Assembly: GCA_903863295.1 (NCBI GenBank)
Contig: CAIPBM010000084.1
Span: 1-38,387, forward strand
From: an uncultured Verrucomicrobiota bacterium
GTDB lineage: Bacteria > Verrucomicrobiota > Verrucomicrobiia > Methylacidiphilales > UBA1321
DNA: 38,387 nt
Direction: 5' to 3'
Part shown: piece after piece, positions 24,985 to 35,300 of the stretch
How the letters are laid out: each line of letters begins with the position of its first letter
Numbering within the stretch: position 1 is the first letter of the stretch
Made by a program: the position numbers and the translations under genes
Notes under the pieces: model-generated
What the model was told of the DNA's origin: nothing
Seen by the model: only the letters and a program-made list of their open reading frames with translations
Databases searched by the model: none

Positions 24985-25869
24985 ATGCATCGTAGCCTTA
25001 GCATTTCTTTGCCCGGAATTCTTTTCGTGGCCCTTCACCTCGCCTGTTTCGCCGTATTTTGGACGGGCATCAATTGGCAAGCCGCCGTCCTCTGCGCGTT
25101 CATGTTCTTCACCCGCAAGTTCGGCATCACCGGCGCCTTCCACCGTTACTTTTCTCACCGCAGCTACAAGACCAGCCGGTTCTTTCAGTTCTGCCTCGCC
25201 TTTTTAGGCGGATCAGCGGCACAAAAAGGCGCCCTCTGGTGGGCCGCCCATCACCGCCATCATCACAAGCATTCTGATACCGACCAGGACATGCATTCCG
25301 CCAAGCTCGAAGGCTTTTACTGGTCGCACGTCGGCTGGGTCCTCTCCAAGGAGTACGAGGAATATGATTCCAATGTCGTCCGCGACCTGAACAAGTACCC
25401 GGAGCTCGTCTGGCTCGACCGCTATATCTTCATTCCGCCCGTCGCGGCTGGCACGTTTTGCTTCCTCGTCGGCCATTTCTGGTTCAACAACGCCATGATG
25501 GGCCTCGTCGTCGGCTTCTTCATCAGCACCGTCATTCTTTACCACACCACGTTTGCCATCAATTCCCTCTGTCACATGTTCGGCTCACGCCGCTATGAGA
25601 CGGGTGAAGAAAGCAAGAACAGCCTCTGGCTCGCCATCGTCACCATGGGTGAAGGCTGGCACAACAACCACCACCACTATCCGCTCTCCGCCCGGCAAGG
25701 CTTTTTCTGGTACGAGATCGATATCACCTATTACATTCTCCTCGGCTTGGAAAAGCTCGGTATTGTCTGGGATTTACAAGATCCCCCCAAGCGCATGCTC
25801 AAGCCTGAAGCGATGACGGCCATCAACAAGCCCAAGCTCGAAGTCTCAGTCCTCGCCGAAGTGGCTTAG
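24985..25869 (+). CDS. Acyl-lipid/acyl-CoA delta-9-type fatty acid desaturase
   Basis: The 294-aa integral membrane di-iron enzyme introduces a double bond in fatty acyl chains, adjusting membrane fluidity. The three histidine boxes are visible: HRYFSH (from His53), HHRHHHKHSD (about 89-98) and HNNHHHYP (about 225). Two hydrophobic pairs flank them, at about 10-45 and 150-190. The length and box spacing are typical of the DesC/stearoyl-CoA-type group. Start ATG 24985 was chosen because the hydrophobic N-terminus follows directly. ATG 24880 would add 35 unconserved residues. The ferredoxin partner is not in the window. Confidence 0.93.
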   Translation: MHRSLSISLPGILFVALHLACFAVFWTGINWQAAVLCAFMFFTRKFGITGAFHRYFSHRSYKTSRFFQFCLAFLGGSAAQKGALWWAAHHRHHHKHSDTDQDMHSAKLEGFYWSHVGWVLSKEYEEYDSNVVRDLNKYPELVWLDRYIFIPPVAAGTFCFLVGHFWFNNAMMGLVVGFFISTVILYHTTFAINSLCHMFGSRRYETGEESKNSLWLAIVTMGEGWHNNHHHYPLSARQGFFWYEIDITYYILLGLEKLGIVWDLQDPPKRMLKPEAMTAINKPKLEVSVLAEVA

Positions 25870-25878
25870 TCCTCCTCT

Positions 25879-25901
25879 AACGGCGGTCTATAACCGCCGT
25901 T
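25879..25901 (+). terminator. Candidate hairpin terminator after the desaturase gene
   Basis: A perfect 9-bp stem, AACGGCGGT and ACCGCCGTT around CTATA, begins 9 nt after the desaturase stop codon. It lacks a T-run, so it may not be rho-independent. The larger inverted repeat right after it may help. Confidence 0.45.
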
Positions 25902-25903
25902 CA

Positions 25904-26015
25904 ATTCCGTCATCCTGAGCTTGTCGAAGGATCAGCCCCAGGTGATTTTGGAATTATCGAAGGGAGTTTTAAGTCAATGGAAGCTGATCCTTCGACAAGC
26001 TCAGGATGACGGAAT
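25904..26015. repeat. 33-nt perfect inverted repeat (mobile-type dispersed repeat)
   Basis: The arms 25904-25936 and 25983-26015 are exact reverse complements over 33 nt with a 46-nt centre. They contain GTCATCCTGAGCTTGTCGAA. It is placed between the convergent desaturase and pseudouridine synthase genes. From memory, this word (in the form TCATCCTGAGCTTGTCGAAGG) occurs as a dispersed repeat in many unrelated bacterial genomes. It differs from the other repeat family in this window. Confidence 0.85.
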
Positions 26016-26123
26016 GCTTGAATAAAAATTTTCTTCTCGTTCTCTAATTCTATTTCTAGCTCGTGGGCAGTCCGTGCATTCGGTCGTAGCCGTCGCAGGG
26101 AGCACGAAAGTCAAAGACCCCCG

Positions 26124-27068
26124 CTACAAGCCGAGCTTTTCCCGGCTCTTCAGATAATCCCCCGGTAGCGGCGCCTCTAGCCGCAGCGGCTTTCCGGTAA
26201 GAGGATGCGCAATCTCAATCCACGCTGCGTGCAACATCTGCCGCTCCGGCTTAAAGCCATCCGCCAGTGGATGAGGGCTCCCATAAACCAGATCGCCCCA
26301 AATCGGATGCCCAAGGTGGCTCAGGTGCACGCGAATCTGGTGCGTCCGCCCGGTATGCAACGCACACTCCACTTCCGCGCCCTGCTTCCCCTGCTTCACG
26401 ACGCGGTAATCCGTCCACGCCGTGCGGCCTCTCCCCGCATTCTTCAAAACCGCCATTTTCTTGCGATGCACCGGATGTCGCCCAATCGGGCCGCGACACT
26501 CTCCGGCGGGCCGCTTGAAGACGCCCCAACAGAGCGCCCGGTAGACTTTCTTCACCGCACGCTCGGCAAAATCGTGAGCCAGCTTTTCGTGCACCTCATC
26601 CGTCTTCGCAATCAGCATCACCCCGCTGGTATCCTTATCGAGCCGATGCACCAGGCCCAGCCGTTCCTGCCCGCCTCGCTGCGCCAGTTGCGTGCCCCGG
26701 TGATGCACCAGCGCGTTGACCAAGGTGCCGGACCAATGTCCCGCCGCCGGATGAACCACCAGTCCCGGCTGCTTATTGAGAGCGATAAGCGCGTCATCCT
26801 CATAGATAATCTCCAACGGAATCGCCTCGCCCACCGGTTCACCCGCGATGGGAAGCTCCGGCTCCGCCTGCACCGCGATCGCATCGCCCAATTTCAACCG
26901 GTAGCTCGCCGTCGCCTTCGCCGTCGCGGGAGTCATCTGCACCAGCCCCTGTTTCAGGAGTGACTGGACATGGTTCCGCGAGCGGTTCAATGCTGCAGCC
27001 AGGAAAACATCCAGCCGCTGCCCCACGGAGGCGCGCACCTCTTCGGTGCTAAATAAAACGGTATTCAT
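26124..27068 (-). CDS. rluD: RluD-family 23S rRNA pseudouridine synthase
   Basis: The 314-aa enzyme isomerises uridine to pseudouridine in large-subunit rRNA. An S4 RNA-binding domain (about residues 10-75: QRLDVFLAAALNRSRNHVQSLL) is followed by the catalytic domain with Asp144 in HRLDKDTSG. Later blocks are LHTGRTHQIRVH and the lower motif HAAWIEIAHPLTGKPL. The family is sure. RluD rather than RluC is inferred from length and the S4 domain. It diverges from the kinase gene across 56 bp and converges with the desaturase gene. Confidence 0.93.
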   Translation of the reverse strand: MNTVLFSTEEVRASVGQRLDVFLAAALNRSRNHVQSLLKQGLVQMTPATAKATASYRLKLGDAIAVQAEPELPIAGEPVGEAIPLEIIYEDDALIALNKQPGLVVHPAAGHWSGTLVNALVHHRGTQLAQRGGQERLGLVHRLDKDTSGVMLIAKTDEVHEKLAHDFAERAVKKVYRALCWGVFKRPAGECRGPIGRHPVHRKKMAVLKNAGRGRTAWTDYRVVKQGKQGAEVECALHTGRTHQIRVHLSHLGHPIWGDLVYGSPHPLADGFKPERQMLHAAWIEIAHPLTGKPLRLEAPLPGDYLKSREKLGL

Positions 27069-27124
27069 AAGGGGCTATGGTTTCCACAATTGCAATTTGA
27101 ACTCAGTCATGCCAGTTTTCGGCC

Positions 27125-28288
27125 ATGGAATCTTCGGGGACCGACAAGATGGTGACGACGGTCTGTTCGCGTTGTCGTAATGTCATCGATATCACCGGGC
27201 TCGAACCTGGCGATGGTATCACCTGTCCCTATTGCAGCAATGAATTCGTCATCACCCGCCAGTTCGGCAATTTCCTGCTCGAGCGCCAGGTCGGTGCCGG
27301 TGGCATGGGTGCGGTCTATCTTGGTCGCGATGTCACCCTCAACCGCGTCGTCGCCGTCAAAGTCCTGAAGCCGGAACTGGTCACTGACCAGAAGTTCATG
27401 GCCACCTTCCTGCGCGAGGCCGAAATCACCGCCTCCCTCAATCACCCGAACATCGTCCAGGTTTATGCCTTCGGCGAGCACGAGGGCGTCTATTACATGG
27501 TCGTCGAATATATCTCCGGCGGCTCCCTCGATGACAAGATCGCCAAACTCGGCCGCATCACGGAACTGGAAGGCATCGAGATCGGCATCGCCGTCGCACG
27601 CGGGCTCGAATGCGCCCTCCAGCGCGGAGGCCTCATCCATCGCGATATCAAGCCCGGCAACATCCTCTTCAACGCCAACAACACCCCCAAGGTCGTCGAC
27701 TTCGGTCTCTCGCTTTCGTTCGATACCACCGATCATTTCGACGGCGAAATCTGGGGCACACCCTACTACGTCGCGCCGGAAAAGCTGGAGCGCGAGAAGG
27801 AAACATTCCAGAGCGATCTCTACAGCCTCGGCGCCACGCTCTTCCATGCCATCTCCGGACGTCCCCCCTACGAGGGCGAAGATCCGAACGACGTCGCCAT
27901 GAAGCACCTCAGCGGTAACGTGATTTCGTTGAAGGCCTTCGTTCCCGACATCTCCGACCAAACCGCTTACGCTGTCAGCAAATCGATGGCCCGCTATCCC
28001 GAGGACCGGTACGAATCGTACGCCGCCTTCATTGAGCAGCTTGAGGACGCCAAGCGCCGCATCACCGACCCCAATTTCCGTGCCGCCCAGAAGAAGGATG
28101 TTGAGATTCTTGAGACGGCGGAGGGTGCCAAATACAACCTCTGGCTCATGATCGGGCTCGTCGTCTTCGTCATCGGCCTGCTCGGCATCCTCATTTGGAA
28201 AGGCCCCGCCATGCTCGGGCAGCAGGCCAATCCTCCGCCCGCCGACATGGACGGCTACGCTCCCAAGACGCCTCCCGTCCACCACTAG
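27125..28288 (+). CDS. Membrane Ser/Thr protein kinase with N-terminal zinc ribbon
   Basis: The 387-aa kinase has a zinc ribbon at residues 14-37 (CSRC and CPYC). The complete PknB-type kinase domain spans about 47-325, with glycine loop GAGGMGAVYLG, catalytic Lys79 (VAVKVLKP), HRDIKPGN with Asp174, DFGLS with Asp192, and an APE equivalent APEKLE. A single membrane helix (WLMIGLVVFVIGLLGILIW) lies near residues 340-358. The C-terminal tail is short and Pro-rich (PPPADMDGYAPKTPP). With the kinase domain before the helix, it is expected to be cytoplasmic. It is the first gene of a co-oriented run with the rhomboid and lipoprotein genes. Its targets are unknown. Confidence 0.93.
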   Translation: MESSGTDKMVTTVCSRCRNVIDITGLEPGDGITCPYCSNEFVITRQFGNFLLERQVGAGGMGAVYLGRDVTLNRVVAVKVLKPELVTDQKFMATFLREAEITASLNHPNIVQVYAFGEHEGVYYMVVEYISGGSLDDKIAKLGRITELEGIEIGIAVARGLECALQRGGLIHRDIKPGNILFNANNTPKVVDFGLSLSFDTTDHFDGEIWGTPYYVAPEKLEREKETFQSDLYSLGATLFHAISGRPPYEGEDPNDVAMKHLSGNVISLKAFVPDISDQTAYAVSKSMARYPEDRYESYAAFIEQLEDAKRRITDPNFRAAQKKDVEILETAEGAKYNLWLMIGLVVFVIGLLGILIWKGPAMLGQQANPPPADMDGYAPKTPPVHH

Positions 28289-28348
28289 ACTCAGACCGCG
28301 TTTTCCCTCGTTCCAAGCTGTATTTCGGGACGCCCTGCTGAGGCAATC

Positions 28349-29041
28349 ATGTCCGAGAAAATTCCCTCAAACGCCCCCGCCCCGGAGCCCTACGAACCCT
28401 ATCGCGTCACTCCTGTCACGCGGCTGCTCATCGATACCACGGTCGCGGTCTTTCTCCTTCAGGTGACCTTGTTTTATCTCCAGGGTCATGACGTCGTGGG
28501 GGAGAAACTCTCCTTCAGCGCCCAGGCTTGGACGGAACATCGCTATTGGACACTGCTCACCTACGCGTGGGCCCATGCCGTCGCCCTTCCCGGTGCGCCG
28601 GGCTTTTTCTGGCTCCACATCCTGGTCAACATGATCCCGCTCTTTTGCCTCGGACCGGCGCTGGAGGATTACCTGGGATCGTGGCGCTTCCTGGGCCTTT
28701 ATCTCGGCGGAGCCATCGCCGCCGCTCTCGTCTGGGTCGCGGTCGATTATCAAAGAGGAGCCTCCATCGTGGGGGCCAGCGGCGCGGCCTTCGCCGTGAT
28801 CGCCGCGGCGGGCACGGCCGCTCCCCGCATGCGCGTCATGGTTTTCCTTTTCTTTGTCCTGCCCATCCCGATGAAACTGCGAACCCTGGCCCTGGTCATT
28901 TGCGGCGCGGAACTGGTGCAAAGGGTCTTCCATTGGATGCCCGAGGTGGCCCATTCCGCCCACTTGGGCGGAGCTGCCTTTGGCTTTCTCTACGTGCTGG
29001 CCATGCGCCTCATCTGCCTCCTGCCCAAGATCGCCGATTGA
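28349..29041 (+). CDS. Rhomboid-family intramembrane serine protease
   Basis: The 230-aa protein has about six hydrophobic segments. The catalytic dyad is Ser144 (GASGAAFA) and His205 (HSAHLGGAAFGF). The His-Asn pair upstream (WLHILVNM) is the oxyanion-side motif. The N-terminal 20 residues are Pro/Glu-rich and cytoplasmic. ATG 28349 has a GAGG ribosome binding site. It follows the kinase gene by 60 bp and precedes the lipoprotein by 29 bp, so all three may be co-transcribed. Substrates cannot be predicted. Confidence 0.92.
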   Translation: MSEKIPSNAPAPEPYEPYRVTPVTRLLIDTTVAVFLLQVTLFYLQGHDVVGEKLSFSAQAWTEHRYWTLLTYAWAHAVALPGAPGFFWLHILVNMIPLFCLGPALEDYLGSWRFLGLYLGGAIAAALVWVAVDYQRGASIVGASGAAFAVIAAAGTAAPRMRVMVFLFFVLPIPMKLRTLALVICGAELVQRVFHWMPEVAHSAHLGGAAFGFLYVLAMRLICLLPKIAD

Positions 29042-29070
29042 AAACCCGACGATCCGATGTAAGCTGCGGT

Positions 29071-29523
29071 ATGAAGCCTTTCCGCCTCCTCTTCCTCCTT
29101 GTCCCCCTGCTGCTCGCCGCCTGTGGCTTGAGCGACCAAGAAAAAGCCGATTACGCCGCCGTCCAGCGTAGCGGTGTGAACTCCGCCATCTATGACAAGA
29201 TGGTGCATGGCGATTCCCTGAGCCTTTACGATATCGAGGCCCTGGCCAAGGCCCGCGTGAACGATGGCATTATCATCCGCTATCTCCGCAACACACAAAC
29301 CATCTACACCCTTAACGCCACTGACGTGCAAAACCTCGTCAACGCCGGGGTTTCCAAGAGTGTCATTGATTATATGATGCAGACCCCGCGGCTCTATCAA
29401 CCCGTGCCCGTCGTCGTCGGTGTTGGCTACGGCCCCTATTGGGGACCTGGACCTTACTGGGGTCCGGGACCTTACTATTATGGTGGCTGCTACTACCGGA
29501 ATGGTTGCCAATATTGGCATTAG
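29071..29523 (+). CDS. Small lipoprotein with Gly/Pro/Tyr/Trp repeats
   Basis: The 150-aa protein has a lipoprotein signal ending in LLLAACG (lipid-modified Cys about residue 19). A helical middle follows (QEKADYAAVQRSGVNSAIYD and DIEALAKARVNDGIIIRYLR) with the pattern of the small DUF-like lipoproteins that regulate envelope enzymes. The C-terminus carries GPYWGPGPYWGPGPYYYGG with Cys residues at its end. It is exported and anchored by lipid. The frame reaches far upstream inside the rhomboid gene, but the lipobox fixes the real start at ATG 29071. The function is unknown. Confidence 0.85.
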   Translation: MKPFRLLFLLVPLLLAACGLSDQEKADYAAVQRSGVNSAIYDKMVHGDSLSLYDIEALAKARVNDGIIIRYLRNTQTIYTLNATDVQNLVNAGVSKSVIDYMMQTPRLYQPVPVVVGVGYGPYWGPGPYWGPGPYYYGGCYYRNGCQYWH

Positions 29524-29583
29524 CCTGGGCACGCGGCCGCATTTTTGATCACCAACCACTTTGAAAAATGAGGGGATTTCGCC

Positions 29584-30378
29584 ATGAATTATCAGCTCGA
29601 AAATAAACTGGCTCTCGTCAGCGGTTCCACGGCGGGCATCGGTCTCGCCATTGCCACCGCGCTCGCCGGAGAAGGTGCCCAAGTCATCATCAAGGGCCGT
29701 ACGGATGACCGCGTCGCCGAGGCCATCGACAAGATTCGCGCCACTGTGCCGGAAGCCAAATTGCACGCCTTCGCGGGCGACTTGAGCCAGGTCGAGCAGG
29801 TCACCGAACTCGACGCACGCTTCCAGCGTCTCGATATCCTCGTCAATAACCTGGGCATGTATGAGCCGAAGCCTTTCCAGGAAATCACCGATGCCGACTG
29901 GCAGAAAATCATCGAGGTCAATTTCATGAGCGGCGTTCGCCTCAGCCGCACCTTCCTGCCCGGCATGTTGAATCAGAACTGGGGCCGCATCATCTTCATC
30001 TCCAGCGAATCGGGCGTGCAGATACCGGCGGAAATGATCCAGTACGGCGTGACCAAGACGATGCAGATTGCCCTCGCGCGCGGCCTCGCCGAGACCACCA
30101 TCGGCACCGGCGTGACGGTCAACTCCGTCCTCCCCGGCCCCACCCGCTCGGAAGGCGTGGAAGTCTTCGTTCAAAACATGGCCACTCAGCAGGGCAAATC
30201 GGCCGCCGAGGTGGAGAAGGAATTCTTCAAGAACATCCGCCCCAGTTCGCTGCTCCAGCGTTTCGCCACCAACGAGGAAGTGGCCAATCTGGTCGCCTAC
30301 GTGGCCAGCCCCCTTTCCTCCGCAACCAACGGTGCCGCCCTGCGCGTCGACGGCGGCGTCGTCCGCGCGATCTTGTAA
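29584..30378 (+). CDS. SDR-family NAD(P)-dependent oxidoreductase
   Basis: The 264-aa short-chain dehydrogenase has the nucleotide-binding GSTAGIG (about 14-20) and the NNLG motif (88-91). Catalytic residues are serine in SSESG (about 140-144), Tyr154 and Lys158 (YGVTK). The ending ATNGAALRVDGGVV is the common SDR finish. The closest general class is 3-oxoacyl-ACP-reductase-like, but substrate cannot be inferred. A strong GAGGGG Shine-Dalgarno precedes ATG 29584. It is the fourth of the co-oriented genes from the kinase onwards, after a 60-bp gap. Confidence 0.93.
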   Translation: MNYQLENKLALVSGSTAGIGLAIATALAGEGAQVIIKGRTDDRVAEAIDKIRATVPEAKLHAFAGDLSQVEQVTELDARFQRLDILVNNLGMYEPKPFQEITDADWQKIIEVNFMSGVRLSRTFLPGMLNQNWGRIIFISSESGVQIPAEMIQYGVTKTMQIALARGLAETTIGTGVTVNSVLPGPTRSEGVEVFVQNMATQQGKSAAEVEKEFFKNIRPSSLLQRFATNEEVANLVAYVASPLSSATNGAALRVDGGVVRAIL

Positions 30379-30423
30379 GTGTAGCGGCGGCTTATGACTG
30401 TCGCCTGTACCCCAATTACAATT

Positions 30424-30648
30424 ATGACCGCTATCTCATATACGGAAGCTCGCGAAAATCTTGCCAAAGTGATGGATCAAGTTTGTCAGGATCATAATCC
30501 TGTCATCATAACCCGCTACAAAAAAGAGGCGGTCGTGATTATGTCTCTGGAAGACTATAATTCTCTCGAAGAAACAGCCTATTTAATGCGGAGCCCGGCG
30601 AATGCACGGCGGCTGACGGCTTCTATCGCAGAAGCCGAGCAAAGCTGA
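30424..30648 (+). CDS. Phd/YefM-family antitoxin without visible toxin gene
   Basis: The 74-aa protein opens with [20 protein letters not shown], the DNA-binding half of Phd/YefM antitoxins, then has [20 protein letters not shown]. The start ATG 30424 is chosen for family fit. An upstream in-frame start adds 10 unrelated residues. The normal partner (YoeB-like toxin) should follow immediately, but only about 50 bp of non-homologous sequence precedes the repeat element. It is either orphaned, or its toxin was lost. It may still autoregulate or control another toxin. Confidence 0.88.
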   Translation: MTAISYTEARENLAKVMDQVCQDHNPVIITRYKKEAVVIMSLEDYNSLEETAYLMRSPANARRLTASIAEAEQS

Positions 30649-30696
30649 ATTCACCAAATTTCACGGCTGGCTGGAGCGTCGCCGTTAATTCTGCGG

Positions 30697-30910
30697 GCCA
30701 GCCTGAAAGGCTGGCGATCCTATAGCCCAGGGTTGGCGTAGCAACGCCTACCCTGGGAACCCGGCACAAGTTTACTTACGCTGTAAGCGTTAAATCAGGG
30801 CGCTGCGAGGTGATTCTACCCCTACAGGGTAGGACCTACGGAGAAAGATGACCTAGGGTAGTCGCTGCTGCACCAACCCTAGGCTATACAATGGTGTCCT
30901 TTCAGGACAC
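30697..30910. repeat. REPIN-like palindromic repeat, copy 3
   Basis: The complete element starts with the hairpin GCCAGCC-tgaaa-GGCTGGC (30697-30715). The 42-nt conserved arm follows (30721-30762, identical in reverse to 5137-5178). A centre of about 90 nt carries CTACCC/GGGTAG. A diverged inverted arm has CCTAGGGT (30852-30859) and ACCCTAGG (30876-30883). The element ends with the outer hairpin GTGTCCT-ttc-AGGACAC (30894-30910). Both arms have the same CTATA border outside the palindrome. It lies between the antitoxin gene and the end of acsA. Confidence 0.85.
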
Positions 30911-30950
30911 AAGTCCGCCCGGCTATAGAGTTTTGGAAACGCTATAAGCC

Positions 30951-32960
<2,010 letters not shown>

Positions 32961-33137
32961 GGTATCCTTGGAAAGATGATGGTGGAGACGCAACGAATTC
33001 GATGTAAGCAAGAACACTTTAATCGGGCAACTCAAACGCCAAGAGATTTTTTCGCTACTGATAGAGGAGGTTCTCCTTTCAGCTCGCATGGTGCCAGGGT
33101 GAAGCTGGTTGATCACCGATTGTCTGCAATTGTCTTC

Positions 33138-35300
33138 CTAAACAAACCATTGCTCTGACTCGAAATCTTTACTCGGCGCACTGATTTCAATCGCGCCCCG
33201 CTCCGGAAAACGTTCGCGTTGGAGACCACCTTCCAGCAACTGGACGAAGAAGGCAAATTCATGTCCCGCCTCGACACCGAGCAGATGGCGAGGCACCGCC
33301 ACGATCAACGATTTCCCCCAGAACGCCTGTAGTTCCGGCGCGGGGACGGGCGTGAAAAGCACGCCATCGGCGCTGGTCTCAAAGGTGAGTCCGCTGCCGC
33401 TCGCATCGGGATGATGCAGCGTGACGCGCGCAGGATGGGGAAGGAGAAAACGGATCGAGATGGCCTCGGGATGACGGCTGAGATCGACCCGCAAATAGAA
33501 GTGCCGCGGGCCAAAACCAAAGTGGAGCTTCTGCCCGATGCGATCCCCCTGGAACATCGCCGTGGCCTGCCGGGTCAGGTCAAGCTCCCCTGCCCCGAGC
33601 CAGTCGAAATAGCGCTCGGTCTGGCCGGAGACATCAGGCGAAAGCAGACGCAACGGTTTCGAGTAACCCAGATCGGCGCTGGGCAGGCAAATCGGAACAT
33701 CGAGATGCGCCGGTGGTTCCACGCCGAGAATCCGGTAGACATTCTGGAGATGCAGCCGGAAAAGTTCATCAAAGAGAAAGTCGGTGTCGATGGTGAAGTC
33801 GGGGCCGTACCACCAGAACCAGTCACTCCCCTCGGCGGCGTAAATTTCCCACCAGGCAGCCGTCGCCCGTTCGGCGGCGATCTGACCGGTTGTCAGGCGC
33901 TCGACCAGGAAGTGCCTCGTCTCCTTCAGCCATTCCCAGCCCTTGTTTTCCTCCGGATCGCCAATCCAGATATCGTAATCACTCCGGATCCAGGAACCGG
34001 AATGAAGCGTGGACGTCTCCACCTGCGCCGGATGGGCGTCGAAGTAGGCGCCAATCCGGCGGGTCTCCAGTTCAGGGCCCGCGACCAGCGCTCGATAAAA
34101 GTCCGTGAGAAACGCTTCGCCGCTGTCGGGGAAGGCTTCCCATGCATTTTCGCCATCCAGGATGAGCGAGGCAACACCATGTCCAGCCGGGGCCACTTTC
34201 GAGATGTTCTTGAGATTATCGATAAGATGCGAGACCGCCTTGGAGGTCTCGTTTCTCGCCGCATCAAAGCCGACAAAGTCAGAGAGGGGCCGTTCCCGGA
34301 AGAGCGCCTGGATGGAAGCGCCGCCCGCATTCACACGCCAGCCTTGGAACAATTCGAGGTGCTCGACGTGGCGATGATTCCACGCGGGATCCTGCTTGAG
34401 ACTCTTGAAGAGATTACCTTCGTCCGTGCAGAAATAATCGAGTCCCGCCTCCACCATCAGCGGGATGATCTCCGGGCAAACCGAGCCTTCCGAGGGCCAG
34501 AGTCCGCGCGCCCGGTGACCGAAGACCTGCGCATGCTGCTCCTGGGCCAGGCGGAGTTGAGCGCGGACATCCTCCGGCGCGGAAAAGGTGGAGGGAAGCG
34601 GTGACAGGGGCTGGCACCGTCGCGCGATGTTGGTGTCGTAAACCAGCGGCATGATCGGGTGAAAGTAAGGCGTCGTGGTCAGCTCAATCTGGCCCCGCTC
34701 GGCCGCCGCGCGATATTCGTTGAGCACTAACCCGAGGATTTTCCGGTGAACATCCAGCACCGCGTGCTTGTCCTGTTCCGTGAAATCGCGCCCCTTGGCC
34801 TTGAGTTCCTGGATGATCGGGAAACGACGCGCTGCGGAGAAACCGCACCATTGCAAATTATAGAGCGTCTGCAGATCGCGCAGGTCGCCCTCGCTAAAGG
34901 TGCGGACAATCGCATCGAGCTTGCTCAGCGAATAGCCCGTGCCGCGCTTGGCCAGCAGCTCGGCGTAGCGGGGAACCGTGCGAACCAGCGTGTCCCAGTT
35001 AATCTTGAAGAAATTCTCCAGGAGATGGCGGCGCTCCTGCGCATCCAGGTCGGCCGCCGGTTTGCGACTGAGATTTTCCCACTCGTCTTGCACCTCGTTG
35101 TTGACCAGTTCCAGAATCTGGCGGACCAGCACCGGGGTGAAGTTGAAATTGACCTGCACCTCCGGATTGGCCGTGACCAGATCGATCATGTCGAGATAAC
35201 CCTTGGCCGCGTGCAGGCGCACCCACGGCATCATCGCCTTTTTCGTCAACGGATTGACGTAGTAGGGCTGATGCATGTGCCAGAGGATGACGACATTCAT
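33138..35300 (-). CDS. Glycoside hydrolase family 57 protein (alpha-amylase/glucanotransferase type)
   Basis: The 720-aa protein has the GH57 opening NVVILWHMHQPYY, the nucleophile Glu271 in GLWPSEGSV and the acid/base region with Asp382 in LILDGENAWE. The last about 200 residues form a beta-rich C-terminal domain. GH57 enzymes cleave or transfer alpha-1,4 (or alpha-1,6) glucan links. The exact reaction cannot be told from the motif set. The ATG overlaps the galT-like stop by 4 nt (ATGA) and has a GGGGAGG Shine-Dalgarno inside that gene. Without a signal peptide it acts in the cytoplasm, probably on glycogen or maltodextrin. Confidence 0.92.
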   Translation of the reverse strand: MNVVILWHMHQPYYVNPLTKKAMMPWVRLHAAKGYLDMIDLVTANPEVQVNFNFTPVLVRQILELVNNEVQDEWENLSRKPAADLDAQERRHLLENFFKINWDTLVRTVPRYAELLAKRGTGYSLSKLDAIVRTFSEGDLRDLQTLYNLQWCGFSAARRFPIIQELKAKGRDFTEQDKHAVLDVHRKILGLVLNEYRAAAERGQIELTTTPYFHPIMPLVYDTNIARRCQPLSPLPSTFSAPEDVRAQLRLAQEQHAQVFGHRARGLWPSEGSVCPEIIPLMVEAGLDYFCTDEGNLFKSLKQDPAWNHRHVEHLELFQGWRVNAGGASIQALFRERPLSDFVGFDAARNETSKAVSHLIDNLKNISKVAPAGHGVASLILDGENAWEAFPDSGEAFLTDFYRALVAGPELETRRIGAYFDAHPAQVETSTLHSGSWIRSDYDIWIGDPEENKGWEWLKETRHFLVERLTTGQIAAERATAAWWEIYAAEGSDWFWWYGPDFTIDTDFLFDELFRLHLQNVYRILGVEPPAHLDVPICLPSADLGYSKPLRLLSPDVSGQTERYFDWLGAGELDLTRQATAMFQGDRIGQKLHFGFGPRHFYLRVDLSRHPEAISIRFLLPHPARVTLHHPDASGSGLTFETSADGVLFTPVPAPELQAFWGKSLIVAVPRHLLGVEAGHEFAFFVQLLEGGLQRERFPERGAIEISAPSKDFESEQWFV

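Noticed and set aside
27107..28285. 392-codon open frame antisense to the kinase gene
   Set aside because: It covers a textbook kinase, has no family similarity and is Asp/Glu/Gly-rich, as expected for the shadow of a GC-rich coding strand.
28528..29070. Upstream part of the long frame that ends with the lipoprotein
   Set aside because: It overlaps the rhomboid gene in another frame. The lipobox fixes the real start at 29071.
28990..30174. 394-codon minus-strand frame across the lipoprotein and SDR genes
   Set aside because: It is antisense to two well-identified genes, with no domain and no ribosome binding site.
33411..34604. 397-codon plus-strand frame inside the GH57 gene
   Set aside because: It is antisense to conserved GH57 motifs and shows no recognisable domain.
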